This document shows positions 18,438 to 27,562 of a DNA stretch of 64,000 nucleotides, piece by piece. Each line of letters opens with the position of its first letter. The stretch's first letter is position 1. The DNA lies in NCBI RefSeq assembly GCF_900115135.1, contig NZ_FOVK01000003.1, positions 1 through 64,000 of the forward strand. Direction: 5' to 3'. Below the pieces are notes generated by a model. It was given only the letters and a program-made list of their open reading frames with translations, was not told the DNA's origin and searched no databases. Source of the DNA: Proteiniclasticum ruminis (GTDB lineage: Bacteria > Bacillota > Clostridia > Clostridiales > Clostridiaceae). The translations under genes and the position numbers were made by a program.

Positions 18438-18818
18438 ATGATTCCAAATCCGAAACGCCCGATAAAGCTGCTCTAGCATACAGACAAAAGAAAGCTCAGG
18501 ACTTAAGGACAGCGAAGACAACCTCATTGAATCATCCGAATCAAACGGAACATCCAGTAGAAATGCAACCTTAGAACTGCCACCAAGAGACAGCTCCTGA
18601 AGATGCTCGGAAAACTCCACAGAATCTTTAGGCAGTCCTTTGGTAGAGACCTGAATGGTATGGTATCCGGAGAGGAGATTTTCTAAAGAAATAGATTCAT
18701 CATAAGGCTGAAGAGATAGCGTGCAGTATCTCTTCAGTCTTTTTATATACTCTTTGGACGCACTCTCATAATAAGAGGGAAGCACAGTTTTTGAGGTAAC
18801 GATCATAATACTAAGCAT
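18420..18818 (-). CDS. rlmH: Divergent RlmH-like (SPOUT methyltransferase) protein
   Basis: 132 residues from ATG 18818, chosen because GGAGG sits 5 nt upstream; a longer frame to 18914 has no site. RlmH methylates pseudouridine 1915 of 23S rRNA. Family features are the N-terminal YIKRLKRYC helix, an EFSEHLQEL helix and the C-terminal LEQLYRAFRI...EPYHK. The normal SAM-binding GGxxG knot is absent: the chain reads FLLDVPFDSDD, and the protein is about 25 residues shorter than usual. It may be inactive, or specialised, with a normal copy elsewhere. The defence island begins immediately past its stop codon, the arrangement seen for SCC elements at orfX/rlmH. Confidence 0.75.
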   Translation of the reverse strand: MLSIMIVTSKTVLPSYYESASKEYIKRLKRYCTLSLQPYDESISLENLLSGYHTIQVSTKGLPKDSVEFSEHLQELSLGGSSKVAFLLDVPFDSDDSMRLSSLSLSPELSFVCMLEQLYRAFRIWNHEPYHK

Positions 18819-18997
18819 AAAGCCTCCAGTGTGTGTGCATGGAAGTAGATTTGCCCAGGATTCACATTGAATATTGACCCCCTTAAGGGCTAGAATGTAA
18901 AACTTGGACACCATTTACCAAAATCATACCAGAAAACAGCAGGAAATTCATCCGCGGTAAGTTCTGGAAGGAGTCCGTGGAAGAGCCTGGTGTAATG

Positions 18998-19027
18998 AAA
19001 AAAGAAGAACCCCGAAAGGTTCGTCTT
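18998..19027 (-). terminator. Intrinsic terminator of the lipoprotein gene
   Basis: On the minus strand AAGACGAACC and GGGTTCTTCTT enclose a short TTTC loop and are followed by a T run. It lies about 55 bases past the lipoprotein stop codon. Confidence 0.6.
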
Positions 19028-19082
19028 GTAAGAAAATGCGCTTAATGGAGTGTCTGATGCTCCTCCTACTATAGAGATAAGT

Positions 19083-20186
19083 TTACTTCTTTGCAGGAAG
19101 GGTCAGTGTGAGAATGGTGCTGTCAGCACCAGTACCTGTGTACTTGGTGTAAGAAAGCTGTTCTCCAGAGGGGCTGAAGACGCTTCTCTGGATTTCTCCA
19201 TCCACAGCCACCACGGTGGTGGTGCCGGAAAGAAGATCATACACATAGAGTCCTTCATTGGATGCACCATTGACGTCCTTCTTCAGATAGTAGGAAATCA
19301 TCCGCTGATCCTCGGACCAGGCCACTGCACTGATGGAAATGCCTTCAGCCAAAACGGTTCTGGTGGAAGCATCAGCATCACTTAAGACCAAAGTGCTTTT
19401 CGCGCCATCGCTGACAATGGCTGTGAAATGGGTGCCGCTTGGAGAAGGAAGAATACTGTAGACATTTTCCAGAGGAAGGGTGGCAATCTCTCTCGTATTC
19501 AGATCAAACTTCTTAAGAGAAGTAGAGCTGATTTCCACAAAGATTACGGCATCTTTAATCTGCACCGCATGAACCACATTCATCTCCTTCAGCTCCGCAA
19601 TGTGCTCCACAGCTCCTGCAGGAGACTTCAGATAGACCCCACCTTTATAGGATGGTCCGATGAGTACGTTCTCTGATGTCCATTCTCCGCTCATAGCTTC
19701 CTCAATAAGGGTGCCTGCTCCATTTGTGGATGCCACTAGCATCACGAAGTAAGCCGGATCTCCTAAAGTGTACTCATAATAGAAGAGGCTCTTCCTATCT
19801 TTTGAAAGTTCGCCTCCCCAAAGATTGAAGTCTTTCTGACCTTGGAAAAGAGTGAATTCTGTCGTGTTCAAGTCATAGGTGTAGAGGCTTCTAGGATGGA
19901 AGTCCTTGAGATCCTCCAGTGAAAGTTTCGGAAGGTCCGTATTCTCCTTGGAAAGAATCACGGTATGTTCGTTGAGCCAACCAGTGATTTCCATGCCCTT
20001 CAGGGCTTCAATGGATTTCACCGAAATTTCTTCTGGCGTTTCTTCTCCTTCTTCTCCGATGATCACGATATCTTCCCCTGGCTTCTCCCCTGGAGAAGCA
20101 TCAGGCGTTTTTCCGCTGGCACAACCGGTAACAGCTGTCAGTACCATTGCTGCAAGTAGTGTAAGTGCGATATTTTTTCTTTTCAT
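19083..20186 (-). CDS. Secreted beta-propeller (TolB/WD40-like) lipoprotein
   Basis: 367 residues, ATG behind AAAGGAGG. The signal peptide ends in VTGC, a lipobox. The mature part starts with a proline/glutamate-rich linker and then shows repeated blades with patterns such as LFYYEYTLGDP, SILPSPSGTHFTAIVSD, ISAVAWSEDQRMISYY and RSVFSPSGEQLSYTKY, as in TolB-like propellers. Such proteins bind ligands or proteins outside the membrane; no catalytic site is visible. It follows the histidine kinase gene on the same strand after 110 bases, so it may be an accessory sensor of that system or simply its target. Confidence 0.7.
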   Translation of the reverse strand: MKRKNIALTLLAAMVLTAVTGCASGKTPDASPGEKPGEDIVIIGEEGEETPEEISVKSIEALKGMEITGWLNEHTVILSKENTDLPKLSLEDLKDFHPRSLYTYDLNTTEFTLFQGQKDFNLWGGELSKDRKSLFYYEYTLGDPAYFVMLVASTNGAGTLIEEAMSGEWTSENVLIGPSYKGGVYLKSPAGAVEHIAELKEMNVVHAVQIKDAVIFVEISSTSLKKFDLNTREIATLPLENVYSILPSPSGTHFTAIVSDGAKSTLVLSDADASTRTVLAEGISISAVAWSEDQRMISYYLKKDVNGASNEGLYVYDLLSGTTTVVAVDGEIQRSVFSPSGEQLSYTKYTGTGADSTILTLTLPAKK

Positions 20187-20296
20187 GATTGGTACCTCCT
20201 TTTTTGATTACCCTCATCATACCCGCCGGATGTTTCTATAGAATATCCGATTGTATCCATGGTTCACTCAAATGAAAACAATAAATGAACAAAGGG

Positions 20297-21763
20297 TCAT
20301 CCATCGGATTCCGGCGCCAAAGGGAAAGAAAGCTTAAAGGCGGTACCCTCTTCTGAGGAAGTAAGAAGCGTCAGGGTGCCGCCCTGAAGCTCCGTGTACT
20401 TCTTGGCAAGAGAAAGACCAAGGCCCACTCCGCCAGTTTCCCGGGAGCGGTTTTTGTCTACGGTGTAGAAGGGATCAAAGATCCTCTGGGAGAGATCCAT
20501 GGGGATGCCGATGCCCGTATCCTCCAGCTGAAGGATGCCCAAATGCTCTTCTGGATAAATCCGGAGGAAGATCTTTCCTTGGGGCTTATTGTATTTGATG
20601 GCATTGTCCAGTAGATTCATGAGAACAATGAGGAGAGCTTCCCGGTCACCTAGGATTTCCACTTCTTCCACCTCTTTACTAAGCGTGAGATCATACTTCT
20701 CAATTTTTCCCTTCAGGCTGTGGAGAACCTCCTCCACAAGCACAGAGAGCTTCAAAGGGGAGAGGGCGGTATGAGGCTCATAATGCTCCAGCTTTGAAAG
20801 TTCCAGGGTTTTCTCCACCATGTCATAGAGCCTTCTGGTCTCCTCTTCTATGGCAGGAAGGGCCTTCTGTAGAAGCACAGGATCTTCCGGATACATGGAA
20901 AGAAGATCCAGGTACGCCCGGACAGAGGTCAGCGGGGTTTTGAACTCATGGGTGACAGCGCCGATGAATTCTTTTTGCTGTTTCCCCAGGACTTCCAGTT
21001 TCTCCACCGCTTCTGTAAGCTTCTTTTCTTCCTCCTGCATGTCTTTTAGTGTGGCTTTGATCTTTTGTCCCATATGATAGACTCCCTGGCTGAGAGAGCC
21101 GATCTCATCGTTTCTTCTGGAAACGGTAAAGTCATAGGATCCAGTCTCTATCTTTTCCACAGCCTCATTCAGTTTTACAATGTCTGTAGCATAGGATCTG
21201 AAATAGAGATACGCTGCAAGAAACGATACAAGAAACACCAGGGCGCCCACATAGAGAAAGCGGCTGGCGGTGCTTTCATAGAAGCTGTTTTCATTCCGTA
21301 AGGAATAATAGAAGGCCAGGATCCCCACCCGCTGATTCTGAAGCCTTAAAGGGGTCAGGTAGAAAAGATCATCCCCCTTTGCCCGGTACAGAGTCTTTCC
21401 TTCCAAAGCCAAAGGCAGAAGCTCCTTCAGGGTTTCCTCATTCAACGTCTCCTTTCTGGGACTGAGCAAGGTGCCCTCTAAGGAAAAGAGAGCCGTTTCC
21501 TGACCGGTATAGCTTGAAAGATTCTCTGTAAGCTCCGCAGCAGTTTTTTTCAGAAACACTTCAGGCAGAAGCTCCTCACTGGAGAGAAAGCTTTGCCGAA
21601 GATAAGCTTCGGAAAGATCCGTCTGCTGCTTCAGATAGCTTTCATACTCTCTTTTCTGATTCTCCCGGATGCCCTCCAGAATGAAGATCCGAAGAAGAAG
21701 GACCGTGAGGAGAAGTAGAATCAGGAGAAACAAGCTGAATTTCATTTTGATGCTGCTTCTCAT
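20297..21763 (-). CDS. Membrane sensor histidine kinase
   Basis: 488 residues. One membrane segment at about 8-28, an extracytoplasmic sensor region to about 165, a second membrane segment at about 168-190, a HAMP linker, then HisKA with the phosphoaccepting His272 in AVTHEFKTPLTS. The ATPase domain shows an N-box NLLDNAIKYN near 383-392, DTGIGIP near 415-421 and GVGLGLSLAKKY near 445-456. It should autophosphorylate and pass phosphate to the response regulator, whose gene overlaps it by four bases upstream (ATGA). The signal is unknown. Confidence 0.95.
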   Translation of the reverse strand: MRSSIKMKFSLFLLILLLLTVLLLRIFILEGIRENQKREYESYLKQQTDLSEAYLRQSFLSSEELLPEVFLKKTAAELTENLSSYTGQETALFSLEGTLLSPRKETLNEETLKELLPLALEGKTLYRAKGDDLFYLTPLRLQNQRVGILAFYYSLRNENSFYESTASRFLYVGALVFLVSFLAAYLYFRSYATDIVKLNEAVEKIETGSYDFTVSRRNDEIGSLSQGVYHMGQKIKATLKDMQEEEKKLTEAVEKLEVLGKQQKEFIGAVTHEFKTPLTSVRAYLDLLSMYPEDPVLLQKALPAIEEETRRLYDMVEKTLELSKLEHYEPHTALSPLKLSVLVEEVLHSLKGKIEKYDLTLSKEVEEVEILGDREALLIVLMNLLDNAIKYNKPQGKIFLRIYPEEHLGILQLEDTGIGIPMDLSQRIFDPFYTVDKNRSRETGGVGLGLSLAKKYTELQGGTLTLLTSSEEGTAFKLSFPLAPESDG

Positions 21764-22452
21764 AAGCTGCCACCTGAAACCTTATACCCCACACCGTGCT
21801 TGGTTTCAATGACATCAGAAAAATGAGGACCCAGTTTCTTCCGGAGCCTTCCCACATGAAGGTCCACGGTCCTGGTGCCGCCAATGTAGTCCATGCCCCA
21901 GATGAGGTCCAGCAGCTGCTCCCTTTCATACACCCGGTCCGGATGAAGAAAGAGGGTAGAAAGAAGATCATACTCCTTAGGTGTGAGCTCTAGAAGATTC
22001 TCTCCTGCATAGACTTTCCGCTCCTCAGGGTAGAACTTGACACCCCGGATTTCAATGAAGGAAGGATCCTTTTCCTGACTCTTTATTTCCTCCACCCGCC
22101 TTAATAGAGATTTTACTCTGGCGAGAAGCTCTCTCATGTCAAAGGGTTTTGTCATATAGTCATCGGCGCCCAGCTCCAGCCCCAGCACCTTGTCAATGAT
22201 TTCTCCCTTGGCGGTGAGCATGAGGACTCCGAAAGACTTCTCATAGGAAAGCCTTTTGAGGATCTCAAAACCGTCCATACCCGGCAGCATCACATCGAGA
22301 AGCAGCACATCGGGCTGAAAGTCCTCGATGGCTTTTAGAGCGCCTTGTCCTGTATGAAGCATCCTTACCGTGAGACCTTCTTTTTCCAGGCCATAGGCTA
22401 TGGCTTCCGCAATTCTCAGTTCATCTTCCAGAAGAAGGATCTTTCCTTTCAT
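21760..22452 (-). CDS. OmpR-family response regulator
   Basis: 230 residues. The receiver domain has the acidic pocket LLEDE near residues 8-11, the phosphorylated Asp53 in LLDVMLPGMDG and Lys102 in MTKPFDM. The C-terminal winged helix (about 130-228) ends with VDLHVGRLRKKLG and KHGVGYKV, typical of OmpR/PhoB DNA-binding domains. It is the first gene of the operon with the overlapping histidine kinase. It is transcribed divergently from the MerR-type gene at 22723 across a 270-base spacer. Confidence 0.96.
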   Translation of the reverse strand: MKGKILLLEDELRIAEAIAYGLEKEGLTVRMLHTGQGALKAIEDFQPDVLLLDVMLPGMDGFEILKRLSYEKSFGVLMLTAKGEIIDKVLGLELGADDYMTKPFDMRELLARVKSLLRRVEEIKSQEKDPSFIEIRGVKFYPEERKVYAGENLLELTPKEYDLLSTLFLHPDRVYEREQLLDLIWGMDYIGGTRTVDLHVGRLRKKLGPHFSDVIETKHGVGYKVSGGSL

Positions 22453-22648
22453 CTATGTTCACCTCACTGCACATTCGTGGTTTTCTCTGTTACTGTATGG
22501 GATCTTCATACGCACACAGGTTCATAGCTTTAGCGTACTTTAGGAGAGAAGAGGAAACGTATCAAAAGAATGGCATTGTTTAATTTTGTCAAAGAAAACA
22601 GAAAGTGGAATCTGAGGAAGGATCCATCTAAAAGGGTTCACCTTTGAA

Positions 22649-22677
22649 TTGTCACATCTTTCACAGTAAGGTAGAAT
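22649..22677 (+). promoter_or_regulatory. Sigma-A-type promoter of the MerR-like gene
   Basis: TTGTCA and TAGAAT are separated by 17 bases, about 45 bases before the ATG at 22723. TTGAATTG overlapping the -35 box offers an alternative. Confidence 0.5.
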
Positions 22678-22722
22678 AGAAATGATATATTTCTAGACGA
22701 ACAGATACAGTGGGGGAAAGAG

Positions 22723-23958
22723 ATGAGAATTGGGGCATTTTCTAAAAAACATCAGGTGACGCAGGATGCAGTGCGTTTTTACCTGGAAAAGGGGCTACTA
22801 GTGGCCCATAAGCGGGGGGAGCAGTATTACTTCACTTCTTCTGACGGAGAAGATCTGGAGACCATCAAAATGCTGAAAGGACTTCAGTTTTCCCTCAGTG
22901 CCATACTGGAGCTCATGACCCTTAAAAGGCTCAGCGGTGAGGACTCAGCTCTCTACAGACAGAAGTATCTGAGGCATTTAAGAGCTCAGCAGGAAGAGGC
23001 TTTTGCCATGCGGAAAAAAGCCGAAAGCCTGGAGAGGATCCTTCATGAACGCATCGACGAAGTGGAAAAGGAAGAGAAGAAGGACCGGGTGCTGGGGATT
23101 CCTTTAGAAGCCCTCTCCATCCTTGCCTGTCCCGCCTGCGGGGAAAAGCTTCCTCTAAAAAGAGGCGATCTGGTGGATCATATGGTGGTGGAAGGGGACT
23201 TTTTGTGCGGCTGTGGCTATGTGGCCAAGGTCAGTGCAGGGGTCTTTGTCTATGAGCCTTCTGTCCGGACAAAGATGAACTGTGGCAGGAAAATGCAGAC
23301 CAAAGAGGAGTTTCTTCAAAAATCTAGCCATACCTACATCAATCATCTCTATCAGACCATGGGCCTTATGATGGAGCGCATCGAAGAGGTGAAGAAGCCC
23401 CTTCCTTATATGATGGAGCTGAACAACTGTGTGGGCTTTTTCCTTCAGCAGTATCTGAAAGAGCTTCGGGAGGAAACCACCTATATTCTGGTGGACTATG
23501 ACTTAGAGAGAATTCTTCAGCTGAAACGGAATCTAGAATGCTATGCAAAGCATGAGAAGTTTCTCTTTCTCTGCTGCGACTATGACCAGCTTCCACTGAA
23601 AAATCAGAGTGTGGATCTTGTGGTGGATTTTGGTATGGTACGAAACTTTGAGAAAGAAACGGGAAAGTGTCTTCTTACTCCAGTGCTTCCTCTTTTGAAA
23701 GAGGAAGGAGACTACGTGGGGGCGTCTCTTTATGCTGAGGTGAAAAAGTCAGAACTTCGCCCGGAAGGAAAAGGATATGAGGAGAATTATCTTTCAGAGA
23801 AGATGAAGGCGCAAGGTCTTCAGAGGATAAAAGAGTCTGCGCTGGGGCCAGCTTATCAAGAGAATCCGGAAGATGCCTTCCTCTCTGGAAAACCTCTTTA
23901 TCAGAAGGTGGTTCATGGAAGAAAGAGTAAGAGAAGCGTTGTTTTAGAAGCTATATAA
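22723..23958 (+). CDS. MerR-type regulator fused to a zinc ribbon and methyltransferase-like domain
   Basis: 411 residues. Residues 1-70 form a MerR helix-turn-helix (IGAFSKKHQVTQDAVRFYLEKGLL) followed by a coiled helix to about 125. At about 137-165 a zinc ribbon has CPACG and CGCG pairs. From about 190 the chain resembles a class I methyltransferase of the RlmA/UbiE type: a core strand YILVDYD, then CDYDQLPLKNQSVDLVVDF. The usual glycine-rich SAM loop is not visible, so it may sense a ligand rather than methylate. RlmA-type rRNA methyltransferases also pair a zinc ribbon with this fold. A MerR fusion suggests a regulator with a ligand-binding domain made from an enzyme. Confidence 0.7.
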   Translation: MRIGAFSKKHQVTQDAVRFYLEKGLLVAHKRGEQYYFTSSDGEDLETIKMLKGLQFSLSAILELMTLKRLSGEDSALYRQKYLRHLRAQQEEAFAMRKKAESLERILHERIDEVEKEEKKDRVLGIPLEALSILACPACGEKLPLKRGDLVDHMVVEGDFLCGCGYVAKVSAGVFVYEPSVRTKMNCGRKMQTKEEFLQKSSHTYINHLYQTMGLMMERIEEVKKPLPYMMELNNCVGFFLQQYLKELREETTYILVDYDLERILQLKRNLECYAKHEKFLFLCCDYDQLPLKNQSVDLVVDFGMVRNFEKETGKCLLTPVLPLLKEEGDYVGASLYAEVKKSELRPEGKGYEENYLSEKMKAQGLQRIKESALGPAYQENPEDAFLSGKPLYQKVVHGRKSKRSVVLEAI

Positions 23959-23978
23959 GAGAAGAATGAATCATCAGG

Positions 23979-24009
23979 AAAACCATGGGGTCAAGACCAT
24001 GGTTTTTGT
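23979..24009 (+). terminator. Intrinsic terminator after the MerR-like gene
   Basis: AAAACCATGG and CCATGGTTTT form a perfect 10-bp stem around GGTCAAGA, followed by further Ts. Confidence 0.8.
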
Positions 24010-24040
24010 TATTTTATGGAAAATCCGCTGAATCTTCCTG

Positions 24041-24099
24041 TTGACATGGACAAAAGACAATAATTTATCATAAATATATAAGTTTGAAAAATATCAAAC
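24041..24099 (+). promoter_or_regulatory. Promoter and operator-like palindrome before the flavin reductase gene
   Basis: A consensus TTGACA at 24041-24046 is followed 17 bases later by TTTATC (24064-24069) as a modest -10. Just downstream, GTTTGA (24082-24087) and TCAAAC (24094-24099) form a perfect inverted repeat around six bases, in position to act as an operator. Confidence 0.45.
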
Positions 24100-24120
24100 A
24101 AAATGCGGGAGGAAACAGAA

Positions 24121-25917
24121 GTGAAAAAGAGAAATCTGAAATGGTATGCAGGGCTTCTACTGGTCTTTATGATCATGAGCTTTGCGGGATGCCAGAAAAG
24201 CGATGCGCCAAAAGAAGAAGAAAAGGGACTTTATACAGCAGGCACCTATGAAGAAACCGTCCAGGGACATAATGGAGACCTGACGGTCTCTGTGGAACTG
24301 TCCAAGGATGCCATCGTATCCGTAAAGGTGCTGTCCCACAAAGAATCTGCAGGGATCAGCGACACACCCCTCGAAAGAATCCCTGCGGAGATTGTGGATG
24401 GACAGACGCTGGCTGTGGATACAATTGCGGGAGCCACGGTAACATCCAAGGCCATTCTGGCCGCAGTAGAAGCTTGCATTATAAAAGCAGGTGGAGATGC
24501 AGAAAAGCTGAAAGCAGCCACAGACAAGGAAGAAGAAACCAAGGTCACTGAGATCACCACAGACGTGGTGGTAGTCGGTGGCGGCGGTGCTGGACTCGTA
24601 GCAGCCGCATCGGCAGAAGAGCATGGCGCCAAAGTCATCGTGCTGGAAAAACTTGCTGCCACAGGAGGATCCACTGCACTGTCTGGTGGAGGGATTTCCG
24701 CCACAGACACCAAGTTCCAAAGAGCCGAAGGCATTGAAGACTCCAAGGAATCCTGGATGGAGCTTTGGAAAGAGCGCCAGGACGCGTCCAATAAAGAAGG
24801 GATGTATCCAGATTACGACTTTGTGGACCGGTTCATGGATGCCGCTGTAGTCACCACCGAATGGCTGGTGGATACGGTGAAGCATGAATACTCTGCCATC
24901 ATGGGCTTTGGACTGGATCCAGTGAGAAGACTTCATTTTGCTAAGAGCGACGCCACCACCAAAGGTGGAACAACCCTGACGAACAACATCAAGAACTTCA
25001 TCACCGGTGAAGGCGTAGAAATCAGAACAGAAACCGAAGTGGTGGACATCCTGGTGGATGAAAATGGAAAAGTCATTGGTGTGGAAGCAAAAGACAAGAA
25101 CGGTAAACTCATTGTCCATGCGGATAAAGTGATCCTTGCAGCAGGAGGCTTTGCCAAGAGTGAAGAGCTTCTGGAGAGATTTGTGCCAGAAGCCAAAGGA
25201 ACCTCAGCTCTTAGCTGGGCTTCTGCAGGAAGCACCGGAGACGGCATCGTCATGGCAGAAAAGCTCGGGGCGGCGCTTTATGAAGAGCCCTGGGTCATTG
25301 GCCTTGGCATCGGCAGCAAGATTCCAGGGACCCAAGCCCTGGGCATGGACTGGACAAGGCTTTATGTGAACTACCAGGGTGAAAGATTCATGAACGAGGA
25401 AGTGCACTACTCCATCGCCACCAACAAGCTCATTGAAGAAAAGGGCACCTGGCTCCTGGTGGATTCCACAGAAGCCAATGCCGATCTTGTGAAGGCTTTA
25501 GAAGCGGCCATGCCTTCTGAGGAAGTGGTGAAGGGTGAAACCTTCAAGGAACTGGCTGAGAATATGAAGGTCCCAGTGGAAACTTTGGAAGAAACCATGA
25601 AGACCTTCAATGACGGCGTGAAGTCTGGTGTGGATGCCATGGGCAAGTCCAAGGACTATCTGGTATCCGTGGAAAAAGCTCCCTACTATGCCATTAAGTT
25701 CTATCCCGTGACCATGGGGACCTTTGGCGGAGTGAAGACCAATGATTCCTTCCAGGTGCTGAAAGAAGACGGAAGCATCATCGAAAACCTCTACGCCACA
25801 GGAGAAAATGCCAACAAAATTCTCTACAATCAGGTGTACATGTCCGGATCCGCAGTGCAGTTCGCGCTGACCAGCGGAAGAATCGCAGGACAGCATGCTG
25901 CAGAGAACCTCAAATAA
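24121..25917 (+). CDS. Secreted FMN-binding/FAD-dependent reductase lipoprotein (fumarate/urocanate reductase family)
   Basis: 598 residues from GTG 24121, chosen because GGGAGGA lies 7 nt upstream; an ATG at 24103 would place this site inside the gene. A signal peptide ends at lipobox SFAGC (C24). Residues about 35-125 form an FMN-binding domain with DTIAGAT, whose Thr106 fits the site where ApbE attaches FMN covalently. From about 145 the FAD domain begins (VVVGGGGAGL), followed by ATGGSTALSGGG and the reductase core to an ending FALTSGRIAG. Family members pass electrons to extracellular acceptors such as fumarate, urocanate or acrylates during anaerobic respiration. The substrate cannot be told from sequence. 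No apbE is in the window. Confidence 0.9.
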   Translation: MKKRNLKWYAGLLLVFMIMSFAGCQKSDAPKEEEKGLYTAGTYEETVQGHNGDLTVSVELSKDAIVSVKVLSHKESAGISDTPLERIPAEIVDGQTLAVDTIAGATVTSKAILAAVEACIIKAGGDAEKLKAATDKEEETKVTEITTDVVVVGGGGAGLVAAASAEEHGAKVIVLEKLAATGGSTALSGGGISATDTKFQRAEGIEDSKESWMELWKERQDASNKEGMYPDYDFVDRFMDAAVVTTEWLVDTVKHEYSAIMGFGLDPVRRLHFAKSDATTKGGTTLTNNIKNFITGEGVEIRTETEVVDILVDENGKVIGVEAKDKNGKLIVHADKVILAAGGFAKSEELLERFVPEAKGTSALSWASAGSTGDGIVMAEKLGAALYEEPWVIGLGIGSKIPGTQALGMDWTRLYVNYQGERFMNEEVHYSIATNKLIEEKGTWLLVDSTEANADLVKALEAAMPSEEVVKGETFKELAENMKVPVETLEETMKTFNDGVKSGVDAMGKSKDYLVSVEKAPYYAIKFYPVTMGTFGGVKTNDSFQVLKEDGSIIENLYATGENANKILYNQVYMSGSAVQFALTSGRIAGQHAAENLK

Positions 25918-25934
25918 TTCATTTGACTACAGGA

Positions 25935-25961
25935 AAAGGTGCTGGAGACAGCACTTTTTTC
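25935..25961 (+). terminator. Intrinsic terminator after the flavin reductase gene
   Basis: AAGGTGCT and AGCACTTTT pair around GGAGAC and end in six Ts. Confidence 0.8.
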
Positions 25962-26058
25962 TATGGAGAAACCAGGACTGTAGAGAGGGGGAAAAAGAAT
26001 CTCGTCTATTTGATTGGGTACAATTGAAATGGGGCAGGATTTCGATTATAGTAAAGGT

Positions 26059-26523
26059 ATGGAAGTAAAGAAAAAAAGTTATGGCAAAGAACACGATCTC
26101 AATCTGAAACTGCTGATCTCACTCAGCCGGAGCCTTTCCATGGTCCATAAGGAGACCATGAAGAATATGAAGGACTCTGGACTGACCCCCTCGCAATTTA
26201 TGGTACTGGAGGTTTTATATCACAAAGGAGACATGAGGGTCTGCGAGATCACAGAGAAGATTTTAACCAGTGGAGGCAATATGACTGTGGTCATACAAAA
26301 CCTTCTTAAGGAAGACTATGTGGTGAAAAAAGCCACTCCTGGAGACAGAAGGTCTTATCAGCTGAGCCTCACAGAAAAAGGAAAAGATGTCATGGAAGAG
26401 GTGTTCCCGAAGCATCTTTCCATTATGAAAGAGTCCATGGAGGGCCTCAGCGAGGACGAAAAGAAAACCCTCATCACTCTTCTGAAAAAAATGCAAAGGC
26501 TGGATGAACATGAAGCTCCGTAA
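26059..26523 (+). CDS. MarR-family transcriptional regulator
   Basis: 154 residues from ATG 26059. In-frame starts also exist at TTG 26014 and ATG 26029, but none has a good ribosome binding site. A promoter-like pair TTGAAA (26024-26029) and TATAGT (26047-26052), 17 bases apart, would place transcription start close to 26059, so a nearly leaderless message is possible. The winged helix reads LTPSQFMVLEVLYHKGDMRVCEI, then SGGNMTVVIQNL and a wing DRRSYQLSLTEKG, all typical of MarR. It overlaps the exporter gene by 20 bases and probably controls it in response to an aromatic or phenolic ligand. Confidence 0.85.
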   Translation: MEVKKKSYGKEHDLNLKLLISLSRSLSMVHKETMKNMKDSGLTPSQFMVLEVLYHKGDMRVCEITEKILTSGGNMTVVIQNLLKEDYVVKKATPGDRRSYQLSLTEKGKDVMEEVFPKHLSIMKESMEGLSEDEKKTLITLLKKMQRLDEHEAP

Positions 26524-27523
26524 ATATGTAGGATATAGAACCTTTAAAACGGCCATAGGCGCAACCCTGGCAGTCCTCATCGCTCAGTATGTGGGACTCT
26601 CCTACGCGGTTTCAGCAGGCGTCATCACGGTGCTCAGCGTCCAGAGCACCAAGAGAAAATCCATAGAAATCGCTCTTCGGAGACTGGGCTCCACCACCCT
26701 TGCCCTGGCTGTGGCGGTGGTGGTTTTCCTTCTCTTTGGCTACTCTGCCTGGAGCTTTGGGATTTACCTTCTCCTCTTCATCCCCACGGCAGCGGCATTA
26801 AACCTCAACGAGGGCATTGTGCCCAGCACCGTCCTTGTGACCCATCTGCTGGTGGAGGAGTCTGTGGCTTTTTCCTGGATCCTCAATGAGTACGGCATTC
26901 TCATCATAGGCGCAGGCATTGCCCTTCTTCTCAATACCTATATGCCCAGTGTGGAAAAAGACATCCGGGCTGCCCAGAAGGAAGTGGAAGAGCTCTTCCG
27001 TGCCATTCTTCTCAGCTTCTCCAGAAGCATCCTCACCCAGAAGAAGGATGGGGAGGCGGAAGCTCTTTTACAGAGACTGGATGCAACGCTGAAAAGAGGC
27101 ATGGACAAAGCCCAGAGGCTTGCCTCCAACTACCTCTCCGAAAGCTTTGTGTATTATGTCCGGTATATGGAAATGCGGATCAAGCAGTATGAAGTGCTGA
27201 AAATCATGAGCGATCATCTGAACCACGTGACAAGGTACTATGAGCAGAACCGTCTGGTGGCCTCTCTTTCAGAGCTGGTCAGTGATCAGTTCCATGAGAT
27301 CAATACAGCAAAGGAGCTCATGGATGATCTTTGTGATTATCTGGAGATTTTCAGAAGCCAGGACCTGCCCAAAACCAGAGAAGAGTTTGAGAACCGGTCC
27401 AGTCTTTATCAGTATATAAGGGATCTTCAGCGGCTTTTGGAAATTAAGAAGAAGTTTTCAGAGACTCTTTCTGAGTATGACAAAGAAACCTTCTGGAAAC
27501 AGAAAAAAGATGGGGCGGCCTAA
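26504..27523 (+). CDS. Aromatic acid exporter (FUSC/ArAE_1) family membrane protein
   Basis: 339 residues, ATG 26504 or 26510, overlapping the marR end. The N-terminal half has four to five hydrophobic segments (about 13-35, 55-90, 105-145) with a family-like opening GYRTFKTAIGATLAVLIAQYVGL. From about 155 a cytosolic alpha-helical domain runs to the end. This layout matches the ArAE_1 group with its C-terminal domain. Members are thought to export aromatic acids, and coupling to a MarR repressor fits efflux of a toxic organic acid. Its own intrinsic terminator has been split by an insertion sequence. Confidence 0.85.
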   Translation: MNMKLRKYVGYRTFKTAIGATLAVLIAQYVGLSYAVSAGVITVLSVQSTKRKSIEIALRRLGSTTLALAVAVVVFLLFGYSAWSFGIYLLLFIPTAAALNLNEGIVPSTVLVTHLLVEESVAFSWILNEYGILIIGAGIALLLNTYMPSVEKDIRAAQKEVEELFRAILLSFSRSILTQKKDGEAEALLQRLDATLKRGMDKAQRLASNYLSESFVYYVRYMEMRIKQYEVLKIMSDHLNHVTRYYEQNRLVASLSELVSDQFHEINTAKELMDDLCDYLEIFRSQDLPKTREEFENRSSLYQYIRDLQRLLEIKKKFSETLSEYDKETFWKQKKDGAA

Positions 27524-27562
27524 ATTGTACCCTTTGTAAAGGACAGTTGGAAAAAAGTATAG

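Noticed and set aside
24157-25119. Minus-strand open frame of 320 codons
   Set aside because: It lies wholly inside the flavin reductase gene on the other strand, is rich in Cys/His/Gly from antisense codons, and has no domain.
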